Origin: Patagioenas fasciata
Taxonomy: Eukaryota; Chordata; Aves; Columbiformes; Columbidae
Assembly (NCBI RefSeq): GCF_037038585.1
Contig: NC_092520.1
Location: 120,808,001 to 120,872,000 of the forward strand
Direction of reading: 5' to 3'
DNA: 64,000 nt
Shown here: piece after piece, positions 48,101 through 58,878 of the stretch
Layout: the number at the start of each line of letters is the position of its first letter
Position numbering within the stretch: the first letter of the stretch is position 1
Position numbers and translations under genes: made by a program
Notes under the pieces: generated by a model
What the model saw: the letters and a program-made list of their open reading frames with translations, nothing else
Told to the model about the DNA's origin: nothing
Databases searched by the model: none

Positions 48101-50949
48101 CAGCAGGAAATCTCCCTCAGCTTGCAAGGAGGAACCGAAACACACACACTCAATCAAGATCAGTCTTTGGGTTAGAAGTGGGACCTGCTTCAAGATAACA
48201 TGAATCTCTACATCACACCTTGAACAAGAGACCAGTTTGTCTATTCATGTGAGGAAAGGAGAGAAAAAATGTGCTTTTCAGGACCCAAAAGCATGCACAG
48301 CCCTTCAGAAATGCTCACAGAAAAGTTCAGTCCTTCAGGTAAAAATGAAGAACTAGAGGTAAGTAGCTCAGATCCTAGAATGAAATATTGAAAACCAATC
48401 TCAATAGTATCTTCACTGATCACTCATCATGTTTTATTTCTCCAGAAGGGTGATTTAAGTTAATTGGAGGCATACCAACAAAAATCAATGTCAAGTTTAG
48501 TCAAGGAATGAAACAACATTTTTTTAGTATGGTTTGCATTTTGCCTCTGTATTTTTCAAACTAATGCTTCTGTCTTGTAAATAAAAAAGCAGTAATTTGG
48601 TAGAGTTTAAACATTCTCCTTGCTATTCCTTTACACCAAACCGATAACAAAAGCTAAGACTGGTTTCAGACACTAAAAATCAACACTGGCAAAAAAAAAA
48701 AAAAATCATACCTGTATAAAGACATATGGGAGGTGAGGAGAAAAGTGAAGTGCCTGTTTCCTTTTTTTTACTTGTTTCACCAAGAGTTTTACCACTGTTC
48801 TCAGAAATCTGAGAGTCATGTTTACTGTAAGTAGTAAAGGATGGAGCAGCCAGAAGGGACTGGACAGGTTTTGGGTGCACATTATTAACCACTTTAAACT
48901 AATTAACTCCTCACCATAATGCATCATGGCAGGAGAAAGAGGAGAAAAAGTTAGAAGCAATGCCTGCTTCAGTTGTGATTTGCCTTCTCCTACATCCAGG
49001 GCTTAAACTCAAAGCATCTTGCTTGCCTACCAAGGCCTGGGCATGCAGTCTCCACCACAGTGTCTTAGCTTAAGATAAGGGTTACATTGCAGTGAGCCAA
49101 CTGACTTGCAGTCCCCTACAGACAGTCTTAAGAGCTCAAGTCTCTCCATCTCCATTGAAAATGACACCTGAGTCAAGAATGCTATACCCACCTCCAAACT
49201 TCTACCAGGAAAAAGAGGAACAGATGAGAGGAGCATCATCATCACCCAGTCACTACAGGGATTCTTCATCTCCCAGGTGCCCAGACTAAGCTCTAACTCA
49301 GAACTTCACTAGTTCATCATATTGCTGACTATCTTTCCCTCTTCCTTATCTTTTTATCTGCAAAGGGAGGCATAAAGGCTCCAGCTATCAACAAGCTGGA
49401 GCATTTGGCGTGGCTCCAAAAGGCTCATAACACTTCAGTGTACTCCTCTGTCTAAAGAGGATTAACTAAGGTAGATTGTTCACAAAAAGATGCCTATTAT
49501 CTAAGGGGTTACACTTACAGAGCTTCACAATTCAATTTTCACTCACATAATTATTTGAAATCAACACCAAAAAAAAGTATTATCAGGTCGTTCGTATTGG
49601 GGTTTTCACATGAAATGAGAACAGGACACATGCAGGGTTCTCTGTGTGCTTACAAAGATATCTCCAGAGGAAACTATTTTCTACAAAGCTCTGAAGTGAG
49701 ACATCAACATCTACTGAAATTAATATGCAACAGCCTTGGTTCACAATGGCATTTGTCCAGTATCACAAGTAAATGGTGAATGAGGCTTGGGATTCTATTT
49801 TTAACGTCCTTTTCCTCCTGCTGAATCCTCTGTCTATTCTATGCAACTTGTGTATGACAGAAGTTGTATCTATTCCACTTCAGCAGCGAAAAAAAAAGAC
49901 ACTTGTTTCAAAATGTTTGGATACAAAGACTGAATTTTCTGCACAGCTTCTGCTTAGCGGCCAGGTTATTAGTTATGATTACTGAATTTTAATTTTTACT
50001 GAGGATTACTTCAGTCACATAATTGAAGCATCTCGCTGGAGTCTGCTCTGTGGAGGGAATCAGTGCAAAACACAGTCCAACCACTTGTTCTCCTCAGCTG
50101 CAGTCCACACCCAAGCCCCAGAGCTGCAGCAGGGATTAGCCGGGAAGCAGGGAGGGCGTGGTGGCTTTTGCACTGGGAATTCCAATCAGACTTCTCCAAA
50201 TTTGGAGTCCGCTCAGCTGGGCAGATCCAGTTGCTTTCCAGCAGCTGGCCACACTAATGCAAAGTAGCTGAAAGCACTCAAGGCAGCAAAAGCATTTCTG
50301 TACCCTACTATCTAAGCACTTTAGAATATGTAACATACTTAAAGGAGGCAGGAAAATATAATTATCACCTTTGCAACAGAAACAACTTGGGCACACCAAT
50401 GGCCACAGTTAATCTATGGCTAGCCAAGCTACTTCAGTGTAAAAAACAGTTGCAAGCACATGATATAAAACCTAAAGGTGATTTAGTACTTCCCCCCAAA
50501 ATAGCAATTTATGCCTGGCAGAATCAAAGTGAAATCTATCACACAGCTTGGTCATCCTTGCACCACTGCTATACAGCAATTTGCTCTAGGTATATTCTTT
50601 ATCTTATCATACTTGGCATGTCCACAGCCAACGTGATTTTCCCCAAACCTCCTCAAAACACAAGGAAGGCTGAGTCTTTTCACACCTATGTCCTATTCAG
50701 AGAAGTCTCCTTCCCATGCCTCTGCATCCAGCCAGTGCAGTACATAAAGCCCAGCATCCACATCAGCTGGATTCATCCTGCACATTTCCTCCATCGGCTA
50801 TCATCTGCCTCTTCCTCACAATTGTGTTGGTTTCTTCAGAAGAAAACCTGTGACATATCTATGCGATATTACCTCAGAGCAGTGACGGACCATAACCTGC
50901 CACTTCCTAACCAGGGATGAGATATCAGGATTGCAATCAATAATTTCAT
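42122..50949. other. Unassigned non-coding sequence
   Basis: About 9 kb without a supported gene. It holds A-runs (44281-44296, 47067-47082, 48691-48706) and a perfect 9-base-stem hairpin at 49378-49402 (stem GCTCCAGCT, 7-base loop). One plus-strand frame at 47578-47943 ends at a consensus splice donor. AT-rich parts near 46,850-46,920 contain ATGCTAATTA and other homeobox/POU-type words. Confidence 0.4.
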
Positions 50950-51021
50950 TGAAAAAGAAAAAACAAAACAAAACAAAACAAACAAACAAACAAAAAACAA
51001 ACAAGAAACAAACAAAAAACC
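50950..51021 (+). repeat. (CAAAA)n/(CAAA)n simple repeat
   Basis: A-rich tract with CAAAA units changing to CAAA units. It lies about 230 bases upstream of a CR1 fragment and appears unconnected to it. Confidence 0.9.
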
Positions 51022-51254
51022 AACCCACATTTGATGTTCTGCAAGGGCAAAAAAAATCAACTCCAAACCAAGTGTCCGCTACTATTTGGAAAGAAAGAGG
51101 GTAAAAGGACCATCATCATATAAATCCATGGTGTCCCTTGGATATTTTGAGCAGTCCTGGCCCTTCCTGCTATAAAGATGCAAGATGACCAAATGAACTG
51201 ATAAAAGTTCATGCAACAACTGACAGGGATATACACTAGGAAGGGCTTTAGGAG

Positions 51255-51945
51255 CATCATCTAAGCATGCAGGGATAAAACTGTGAAGGACATAGCTAGG
51301 CCAGAGTTGAAACTGGTGAGGGATGTGAAGGACAATAGGATCATCGTCAAGTACATCAGCAGCAAAAGGAGGACTAAGGAAATTGTTGTGTTGCTGCTTA
51401 ATGGGGCAGGGCACCTAGTGGTACAGGACACAGAAAAGACTAGGTCAGCATCATCGCTACGGTCAAGGTGCAATCTTGGAGCTCTCAGATCCCTATGGGT
51501 AGTAGCAAGCTTAGGGGAGAAAGGTGCTTCTTATAGAAGAGGAGGATGAAGTTATGGACTACTTAGATAAACTTGATCTATGTAAGCTTATGGGATCAGA
51601 TGGGAAGCAACCAAGTACACTGAGAGCTGGCCAATGTCATTGTGAGGCCCTCTTCTGTCATCTCTGAGTAATAGTGGTGTTCATGGGAGGTCCCCAAGGG
51701 CTGGAGGCAAGGAGGATCTGGGGAACTTAGGGCCGATCAGCTTCACCTGAAACTCTGGGAGGTTATTTCCAAACTCAGTAGGAGCAAGAAGGTGACTGGG
51801 AATAGCCAGCATGGATTTACTAAAAGCAAGTTATGCCTGAGCAGCCTAAGCAGCTCTGTGATGAGAAGGTTGGCTCTGTGGGCAAGGGGAGAACAGAAAA
51901 TGTTGCTTACTTGGACTTCACATGTTTCCCCATGGCATCCTTATA
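51255..51945 (+). mobile_element. Internal CR1 fragment, start of the reverse-transcriptase region
   Basis: The sequence follows the CR1 linker and early reverse-transcriptase part in order: GCATGCAGGG (51265), then the YISSKRRTKE segment (51350), LLNGAGHLV (51396), GSDGKQPS (51595), a P...WRQGGSGEL-type run (51695), GPISFT (51733) and SQHGFTKSKLC (51805). It ends at the YLDFT equivalent of YLDFSKAFD (51908). Internal deletions and frameshifts are present. Both the 5' part and the 3' end are missing, which is unusual because new CR1 copies keep the 3' end; the 3' part must have been lost later. Confidence 0.85.
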
Positions 51946-53663
51946 CTCAAGCAGGAGATAAGGACTGGACATGTGAGCTCTGCAACTGAGCAAGGGAAAA
52001 GCAGCAAGACAGTGCATCTTCCAGATCCAGTTTTCTCAGTATTACTATTTCTGAGGTAACATGAAAGCTCATGACACAATCAACTTTGTCCTGAATCTGA
52101 AATTTTAATACATCAAAGTTGGCAGATTTTGCTACTGTGCGAGAGAGATCCTCCAGATGCAGAAGTCTGTGTTCATTCCACTGAATATTTTTAGATGAAT
52201 ACTGATGTCCATCTGAGCACAACAATGTACCCTGCTTTCACACCACACTGAAGTACAAGAATACTTCATTCAGTCTTAATATTTCAATTAGACATCTGCC
52301 CACCATATTCTTTGTGAGTACCAGAGCTCTCTGCACTGATTTGTAATGATGTAGTTTAAGTCCACCAGCTATTACCCTGTAACATACACATTAGGTCTCC
52401 CAAAATTGTGCTAAAAACTCTGATGTATCCATGTCTTCCTAAAGATCTTAAACACACATTTCCTGGCCCAGAACAAACATTTGGCTTCAGTATCATGCTT
52501 TTGAGAGTTCAAGTTTATTGTTTTAATGGCTTATTCTAACATTTAAGAACTTCTCATGGTTCTAGATCACCCTTAAAAAAAAAAAAAGTATATTCTCTGC
52601 CACCATAGAACAAGCTCTATTTAATTCCCTTTATTAAAGGATAATGTAAAAAAGATTCAGATGTTTTCCTTTTTTCTTTCTACTTCCTCCTTCTTCCCCC
52701 TTCTATGCTTGCAGCTCCACATTTTTAATGCCTAAAAAAATTCAACACCCCAAAAAGTCCTATTTTGCACATGCTGGCCAACTTTGAAATTATTTGACCA
52801 ACCTGCTTTCAACATTGACCTGTCAAAACGTGAATTTTACTTGTGTTTTTGAAATTCCACCAAAAAGCATACCTGCAATGCGTGAGATCTGGGTGAAGGT
52901 AGCAGAGACAAAGGAATGACCTGAGAGGCAATGGAAAAATTATTTGTAGGGGCAGAGGAGTGAGCCTGGCAGCAGGCAGGGCTGTACAGGACCAGAGGGT
53001 TTCTTGCCTACTCTTAGGGCTCCATTCCTGGGCCTCGCTGCTCTTCAACCCTCCCAGCCCTGCCAGCCAGTTCTACCCTCAGCGTCCCCCCAGAGATGGG
53101 GTCTTTTATTTATTTAGATGCGTATGCTACAAGCAAAAAATCAGTGATTTATGAGTGAAAACATTGATGGTGTGAATAGCATCAGGCTTTTGGTGACCTA
53201 AATTTACATTGTGGTGGCTACCTGCCCACCTGCCTGCCACTGTAGGCTGATGGCGAGGCTGTCCCTGTGCCTTCCTGCCAGCCGGCCACCCAGTCCTTGC
53301 TCTCCCCCACCTCTTTACAGGGCCCAACACGACTGGGGCAGCCAGGCTGGGTGCTGCCTTGTCTTCGTGTTCAGCCAGCGGTGGCAGCAGCACATGGCTG
53401 CAGCACAGGTTCCCCTCCAGAGGCCATTCCCCTTCCAGTGTGCCCTCCCGCTGGCTGGCCCTGGCAGCCCTCCCAGGTTGAACTGGATATACTCCGGGCA
53501 GGCTGCCACAGGGCCCGCCGGAAAGTCCTGTTGCTGCAGTGGGGTTTGACAGTGATGGGCCTCAGAGGGGGCATCGCTGAGAGGTAAGGAGGTGGCGGCG
53601 ATAGCCCTGTGCTGTGCCGCCAGCCTGGGCTGCCTGCGCGCCTCCCTGGCTGCGTGCCATAGA
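51946..53663. other. Unassigned sequence, GC-rich toward the right
   Basis: The left part is AT-rich and featureless. From about 53,200 the sequence becomes GC-rich with scattered CpGs (densest 53,450-53,660). Overlapping frames such as 53315-53692 minus lack known domains. This may be the left shoulder of the CpG island, now separated from it by a CR1. Confidence 0.45.
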
Positions 53664-53917
53664 GGACGTGAGGAAATGGCCTCAAGTTGCACCAGGGGAG
53701 GTTTAGATTGGTTATTAGGAAAAATTCATTAGCAGAAAGGATTGTTGGTCATAGGAACATGTTGCCAAGGGAAGTGGTAGAGTCACCATCCCTGGAGGTG
53801 TTTAAGAGACACATAGACAAGGCTCTTAGGGACATGGTTTAGTGCCAGAGCTAGGTTATGGTTGGACTCGATGATCTTGAGAGTCTCTTCCAACCGAAAC
53901 GATTCTATGATTCTGTG
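53664..53917 (+). mobile_element. CR1 LINE 3' end beside the CpG island
   Basis: 5'-truncated CR1 beginning GAGGAAATGGCCTCAAGTTG and including AGGTTTAGATTGG, GTGGTAGAGTCACCATCCC, GACATGGTTTAGTG and GGTTGGACTCGATGATC. It ends in the tail GATTCTATGATTCTGTG. It stops less than 110 bases before the CpG-dense core begins. Confidence 0.93.
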
Positions 53918-53978
53918 TATGCCCATGTGTACATCTCATACGTGTGCTCACGTGTACGTCATCCTGTGCATATGCCTC

Positions 53979-54023
53979 TGTGCACGTGCACATGTACGTA
54001 TGCACGCGCATGTATGTATGTGC
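53979..54023. promoter_or_regulatory. Perfect alternating pyrimidine-purine tract with E-box
   Basis: Forty-five consecutive bases alternate pyrimidine and purine without a break, mainly TG/CA/CG/TA steps, which is a classic Z-DNA-forming pattern. It contains the palindrome TGCACGTGCA, an E-box (CACGTG at 53983-53988). A second E-box lies outside the run at 53949-53954 and a CRE-like TACGTCA at 53955-53961. The tract sits between the CR1 tail and the CpG island. Confidence 0.75.
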
Positions 54024-54097
54024 CCCCGCGCGCCTCGCCAACGGCCCCAGTTCTCCCTACCCCACCCCCGCCCGCGGATCGCCCCCGAAGGGAAAGC

Positions 54098-54109
54098 TGC
54101 GCATGCGCA
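54098..54109. promoter_or_regulatory. Palindromic NRF1-type site
   Basis: TGCGCATGCGCA is a perfect 12-base palindrome matching the NRF1 consensus (YGCGCAYGCGCR). It lies about 110 bases upstream of the first YY1-type element, a normal distance for a proximal promoter site. Confidence 0.75.
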
Positions 54110-54212
54110 ACTTCGAGCTCCGCCCCGCTCGGCCCTTCACAACCCCGCGCGCCGGACTGACTGCCTTTCTATGGGGAAGGAGTCCCCGCCCTATCGCCCG
54201 GTTTGCCCTCTT

Positions 54213-54225
54213 CCAACATGGCGGC
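54213..54225 (+). promoter_or_regulatory. YY1-type element at a likely start site
   Basis: CCAACATGGCGGC matches the YY1 motif (AANATGGCGGC). In vertebrate promoters the sense motif typically lies just downstream of the transcription start, so transcription may begin around 54,190-54,213. The embedded ATG opens a 105-codon frame of low-complexity composition that I do not take as coding. Confidence 0.6.
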
Positions 54226-54493
54226 CGCCACCTCACGCGTACAGGCACGCAGGCGCTGCCTCGGCTCCTTTGCGCCGGGCGCGGCGAGTGAAAAAGGCAG
54301 GAAGGAACCGGCTGGGGAACTCTATGGTTTCGCGCGGTTGGTAGCGTGGCGCAGCCGCCTTGTCCGCCCGCCCGCTCCTGCCCGCGTTGCACGCCGGGAC
54401 ACAGTGGGTCCTCCTTCCTGCCCCCCCACGCCCCATCCCCGCCCGCCGCGAGTCCTCCGAGCTTGCGCCGCGCCGATATCCGCGTTGCTTCCC

Positions 54494-54504
54494 AAGATGG
54501 TGGC
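54494..54504 (+). promoter_or_regulatory. Second YY1-like element and tiny upstream ORF
   Basis: AAGATGGTGGC differs by one base from the core YY1 motif and is in the same orientation as the first, 280 bases away. It may mark an alternative start site. Its ATG opens an 8-codon frame that stops at 54520, which would act as an upstream ORF if transcribed. Confidence 0.45.
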
Positions 54505-55250
54505 GCGGGGCTCTGGCTGAAAGCGAAGCGAGTCCGTGAGAGGAGGCGCACCCGCGGACCCGGCCCGCCCTCCCGCCGCTGCGCGCAGCCGGCCTCGCCA
54601 GGCCGCTCGCCTCTCCCCGCCAGGCCGCGGCCCCGTCTCCTTCGCCCCGGGGCCCTGACGGTTCCACCGGCAGCAGCCGCGGCGGCGGCGCCTCCTCGCC
54701 TGTGGCCCGGCCCCGAGCGCAGCGCGGCTCCCGCATGAGCCCGGGCGGCGGCGGCGGGAGTGACCGGGAGCAGCAGGCCGCAGCGCCCAGGTCGGTAGGC
54801 GCTGCGCAGCGCCCGGCCCGGGGAAGGGCTGGGAGGGGGGATGGCGCCCGTCTCACGCCGGCACTGGAGGGGAGGGGGCCGGGAGGCGGCCTTGCCCTCT
54901 TAATTTTGCCGGGGAGATCCCCCACATCGGATGGGGAAGGCGGGAGGCGCCGGCGACAGGGGTGCGTGGCTCCGGTGGCTCTCTCCCTCCTCCACATGGG
55001 TGCGGGGCCGCCCCGTCGCTCCCCAGAAGCGGGAAGGCCGGGCGAACGGGTAGCTCCGGGCTTCAACCTGTCCGCCCCGGAGAGACCGGGCTTGCTGGGC
55101 AGTCTCGGGTGAACCCCAGCCTGCCCCTGCCTCAGTTTCTCGGCTCGGCCGAGCGGCGCAGCGGCGGTGCCTGATCCGTGGGGCTGCTGTGGACATGGGG
55201 CATCTCGGTGCCGTCAGCATGGCTGGCTGGGGCACCTGGGGGGCTACGGG

Positions 55251-58200
55251 GAGGTGAAATGGTGTGTAACTGGCGTGCAAGGCCTACTTAACAAAGTAGG
55301 TATGTTAACTTGCTCACGTTAGCTTCTGTGCACTCTGAAGAGTTGGATCTGCTTACCTGCGAACAGGCTGCTCTGCTGATAAACGTGATCTGTCACTCCT
55401 GACTGTGGGACTTGCTGGGTTTCAGTTTTGAACTGTGCCTGCAGTATTTCTGTTAAAGGAACTTCATGGGTTGTTATGGTTCACAGTCGATTTGTAAGTC
55501 GGATATCTAAGATGATGTGAAACGGTCATTCAGAAATTACTTCTGCTTAGGAAAGAAAATATGTTCCACAACTCTCCTTTTAAGTGGCAAGAACCTGTAA
55601 TCTGTAGACTTGTAGTTATGTTTTGGTTGGTTTTTTTTTTCTCAGTTAATGGTAATACTTGCTTATGTTTCTATCTGTGTAAGCGATGTTCTAATTCTGA
55701 GACAAATGCCTGTGTCTTGCACATCACCTCAGGGATAGTCGCTCTGTGTCCATATGGAAACTTCCTTGCCTCAGCAGGACTTTTTGCAAACCTGAGGCTC
55801 TGTGAGAATCAGCATCTTGGATTACTTTTACCATGCCTCTTGCATGTCTACCAAAAAGTTCCTCAGTGGGAAACTGTACCTGGTTTCCTAAGGAAGTAAG
55901 ACCTACTGTGATTGTACTGTCAGTTTCTCTCTCCCTCTTTTTTTTTTTGTTTTTTTTTTTTTTTTGTTGTTGTGTGGGTTTTTTGTGTGTGTGTGTTTGT
56001 TTGTTTTGTTTTGCTGGTTTTTTGTTTTGAAAGGGAGAGGTTTAAAAGATAAGATTAAGTTCCTAAATTCATGCAAATAGCATCCAGTTACAGAAATTCC
56101 CTGCTAAGGGAGAAGCTACACTCTAAGTTTAACTGCATTGTTAGACATCTATGCCTGGCTGGGAGAATAATGGAGATAATGAGAGGTAAGAATGAAAACT
56201 GCTGGAAAATGTGGAAAATGGGCTTTACATTTTTCACAAACTGCTTGTTAGGGGTGGTGGAGTTAAATACTCTGTGCATTTTCATCTTGGAAACAGTTAA
56301 GGGTACTTTAAACACAGAGTTTGACAGTATTTTCAAATTAATGAGTGTGTTGAATTGAAAATACGTGCATTACTAAATTGTTATGGATATTTGATAATTT
56401 TCCTCACATACATTTGTGTCTTAAAACAGATGCAGTTTGCAGTGCTTATGACTTGTCTTTGTAACAGTAATTTTCTGTCAATTTAATACAGACAAATCTT
56501 GGAAGAAAAGCTAGACCACTACTTAGGTTTGCAGGACCAAGATATGCCTTTAACTGAAATTATTGCAGTGCAATATTACAGATAGTTCATCTCTCTCTTA
56601 TGAATACCTTTCATTCCACTCTAAATGTAGCATCTTTCATACCAGAGTTAACAAGTTTATTTTCTGTTTACCAGAGTTATTTGCTATTTCTGTTTACTGG
56701 AATATCCTGAGTATCTCCCAAGAATTTAGAAATAAAGTACCAAACTAGATGGCAAAATAAATTTATTTGTTTGGGCTTTTCTTGGAGTATGACTGTGTGA
56801 CTGTGTAAAAGAAAAAAGTGACTGAAGGAAAGGCAGCCTTGAAAAAGTGAAGATGTTTAACTTTTTCACAGCACTGAGTTTCAAAGTCTAGATCTCTCAG
56901 TCCAAGTAGTCTTCAGAACTCTAACATTGTGTGGGTTAGATCCTTTTTTTAAAAGCAAACAAGACTTCTAGTCCTTTTTTAATTACTGCCACTGCTTAAA
57001 GACACATACAAATGATGATTCTTTTGTGAATGGAATTTAAAACTGTGTGCATTTGTTAAATACATCTAGGGATGTTCTCAGCTTACTAGAATCCTTGTTA
57101 GATAGAGCACCTTGAGTTTGACCCTGTTATAGTCAACTAAAAGAGAACCTGTTTCATTTTCTCATTTTTGTCGAATTTCACTTTTTGTAGGATAAAACTC
57201 TCTTGCTTTGGAAATGTGAAATTACGTGTGTTTGCAGTGTAAAGTCATGCTTATTTCATTATGAGTATGTGCTTTGTTGACATGTTCTTTACTAATTCTC
57301 TATGAATTCACAGGTTCTCCTTAACCAAATACATAATTGGAGGGAAAAATATATTTGAGTCAGGTTTTAATAGTCATAAACGTGTTTAATTGTGAACATG
57401 TTCAAGCATATAACATTTTCTATAAACAATAATTAATGTAGTACATGATATGACATTTATTGTGGAACAAATTTAGTGTTTGTTTTTGTAAATATGTATC
57501 ATCTTAGTTTTTGCTTTGTGGGAAAGGTTTTTTTTTACTATTATTTTTTTTTCCTCTGCTGCTTTTGGTTTCAGTTTACTTAGTGAATGTCCAGAGATAA
57601 TTCATCTTTTTTTAAATGCAGGAAATGTCTTTCTTCCTCCCCGCTCTTGAAGGTAAAAGTCACTGATTCTTAAAAATAAAACATGCAATTGAGGGAGAAG
57701 AGGAAAGAATTCCTAGAGTACATAGGGATATATCTCATTTCCAGTCTCAATCTTCTCAATCTTCATTTCTTGTACTGTGCACCAGGCCTTTGCTTCACTT
57801 TGGTTAATGAATTTATATTGATTTTTAAACAAAGGAGGTATGTTTAACACTTTTTCTGAAGTTTGTAGTATATTTAAGGTAGTTACAAGTTTTATAGAGA
57901 AGCAATGTTGAAAGGTTTTCTGTCATTAATCAAATCCTGACTTGTACATGGAAGGATAAGGGTAATCCACTTGCCATCAGGGTCTGTAACACATAATTTA
58001 GAATATGATATTTAATTAACTAAAAAAAAAAAAACCAAAAAACACCTAACTCCTCCTTTGTATGTTCCCCCTTCTACCGGGGTGTGCTGTAAGCTTTGCT
58101 AAATAATTGGTTCCCAGAGACAACAACAGTGAGCAAATTGCAAATCTGAAATGACTTTTGTCACCTTAAGTACTTTGACCTTTAGCATTTACTGCATTAG

Positions 58201-58788
58201 CTTCCTGTGTTTACAATGCCTGACAGCCTCATAAGACTGTATTACCCATGAATAAAACTTTGGAAAAACGCTATTTCATATGAATAGTAATGTGTGTAAT
58301 GTATGTGGTTGGCTAGCAGAACATCAGCAAATACAGTGTAAACGTAATATTTTGTAAAGAAGCATCACCTTGGTACCTCTACCAGCTGGTAACACATTTC
58401 TTTGGGAAAATAACTTCATAGGAGAAAAATTAAAAAGATAAAATCAAGTAGCGTTGAGATCCAGGATTCATGCTTGGCAATGTAATGCGTGACCAAATAG
58501 CTCTTTAAATGGCTGGGTTTGAGTAGTTCCACCTTGTTGTGGCTAGGAGTGACAGAACTTACCGATTGCAAAATTACATTATGAACTAAATATTACCATA
58601 GTGTTCTGTCTCACAAATACTCTGAATGACTCTCTTGAAGGAAGCATTAACTACTACTTATTTTTAATAGGTTGAATGTGTTTCCCTGTTCTGTGTGAAC
58701 TGCTGAATGGAGGAAGGGGGTGGAAGTCAGTCTTTACCGATCCTCTTTCCATTACCATCTTGCATGGTTCTTTACCCGTGTTTTACAG
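55251..58788 (+). other. Presumed intron of the CpG-island gene
   Basis: AT-rich sequence with no recognised transposon. It contains a T/TG-rich low-complexity tract at 55927-56029 and an A-run at 58021-58033. Confidence 0.5.
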
Positions 58789-58878
58789 AGTGGTGAAGAA
58801 TTAGGAGAAGCTGCAGTTGTTCAGCTGAGTGGAACTAAATGGGTGGCTTCCCTCTGGACCCTCATTTCACTGTCTTAG
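58789..58878 (+). other. Candidate 90-base internal exon
   Basis: It is preceded by a good polypyrimidine tract and acceptor (TTACCCGTGTTTTACAG, ending 58788) and followed by a good donor (CTTAG|GTAAGA at 58878/58879). It starts AGTGGTGAAGAATTAGG. One of three frames is open along its whole length (SGEELGEAAVVQLSGTKW... then ...ISLS) and meets TAG exactly at the 3' edge; the other two are closed. That and the small size suggest a non-coding 5' UTR exon. Strand and order agree with the CpG island upstream. No homolog is recognised. Confidence 0.5.

Larger units (their letters stand above)
54205..54790 (+). other. Putative first exon of an unnamed gene
   Basis: The left boundary is set loosely at the first YY1-type element, since no transcript evidence is available. 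The right boundary is the splice donor CAG|GTCGGT at 54790/54791, the most plausible donor inside the island; alternatives are CGG|GTGAAC (55109) and TAG|GTATGT (55298). An ATG at 54735 in weak context opens a Gly-rich frame (MSPGGGGGSDREQQAAAP) up to the donor. Joined to the next candidate exon it would stop after five codons or, with an acceptor two bases further on, at the last three bases of that exon. The exon is therefore more likely 5' UTR with upstream ORFs than main coding sequence. Confidence 0.45.
54020..55250 (+). promoter_or_regulatory. CpG-island promoter of an unnamed plus-strand gene
   Basis: About 1.2 kb of very GC-rich, CpG-dense DNA, the only such stretch in the window, bounded by CR1/alternating sequence on the left and ordinary AT-rich sequence on the right. 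It contains a palindromic NRF1-type site, several GC boxes (CTCCGCCCC near 54119, CCCCGCCC near 54184, GTCCGCCCGCCC near 54361) and two YY1-type ATG elements; no TATA box is visible. This is the usual architecture of a broadly expressed vertebrate promoter. The plus direction is inferred from the sense YY1 motifs and from the plausible plus-strand exons downstream. Long frames on both strands (for example 54233-55066 minus) result from the lack of AT-rich stop codons. I do not recognise the gene. Confidence 0.85.

Noticed and set aside
50387-50920. 177-codon plus-strand frame
   Set aside because: First codon is TTG and the sequence lacks any recognisable domain; AT-rich flanks without splice signals.
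54233-55066. 277-codon minus-strand frame in the CpG island
   Set aside because: GC-rich DNA lacks stop codons by composition. The peptide is Arg/Pro/Gly/Ala-rich without a domain, and other frames are open in the same place.
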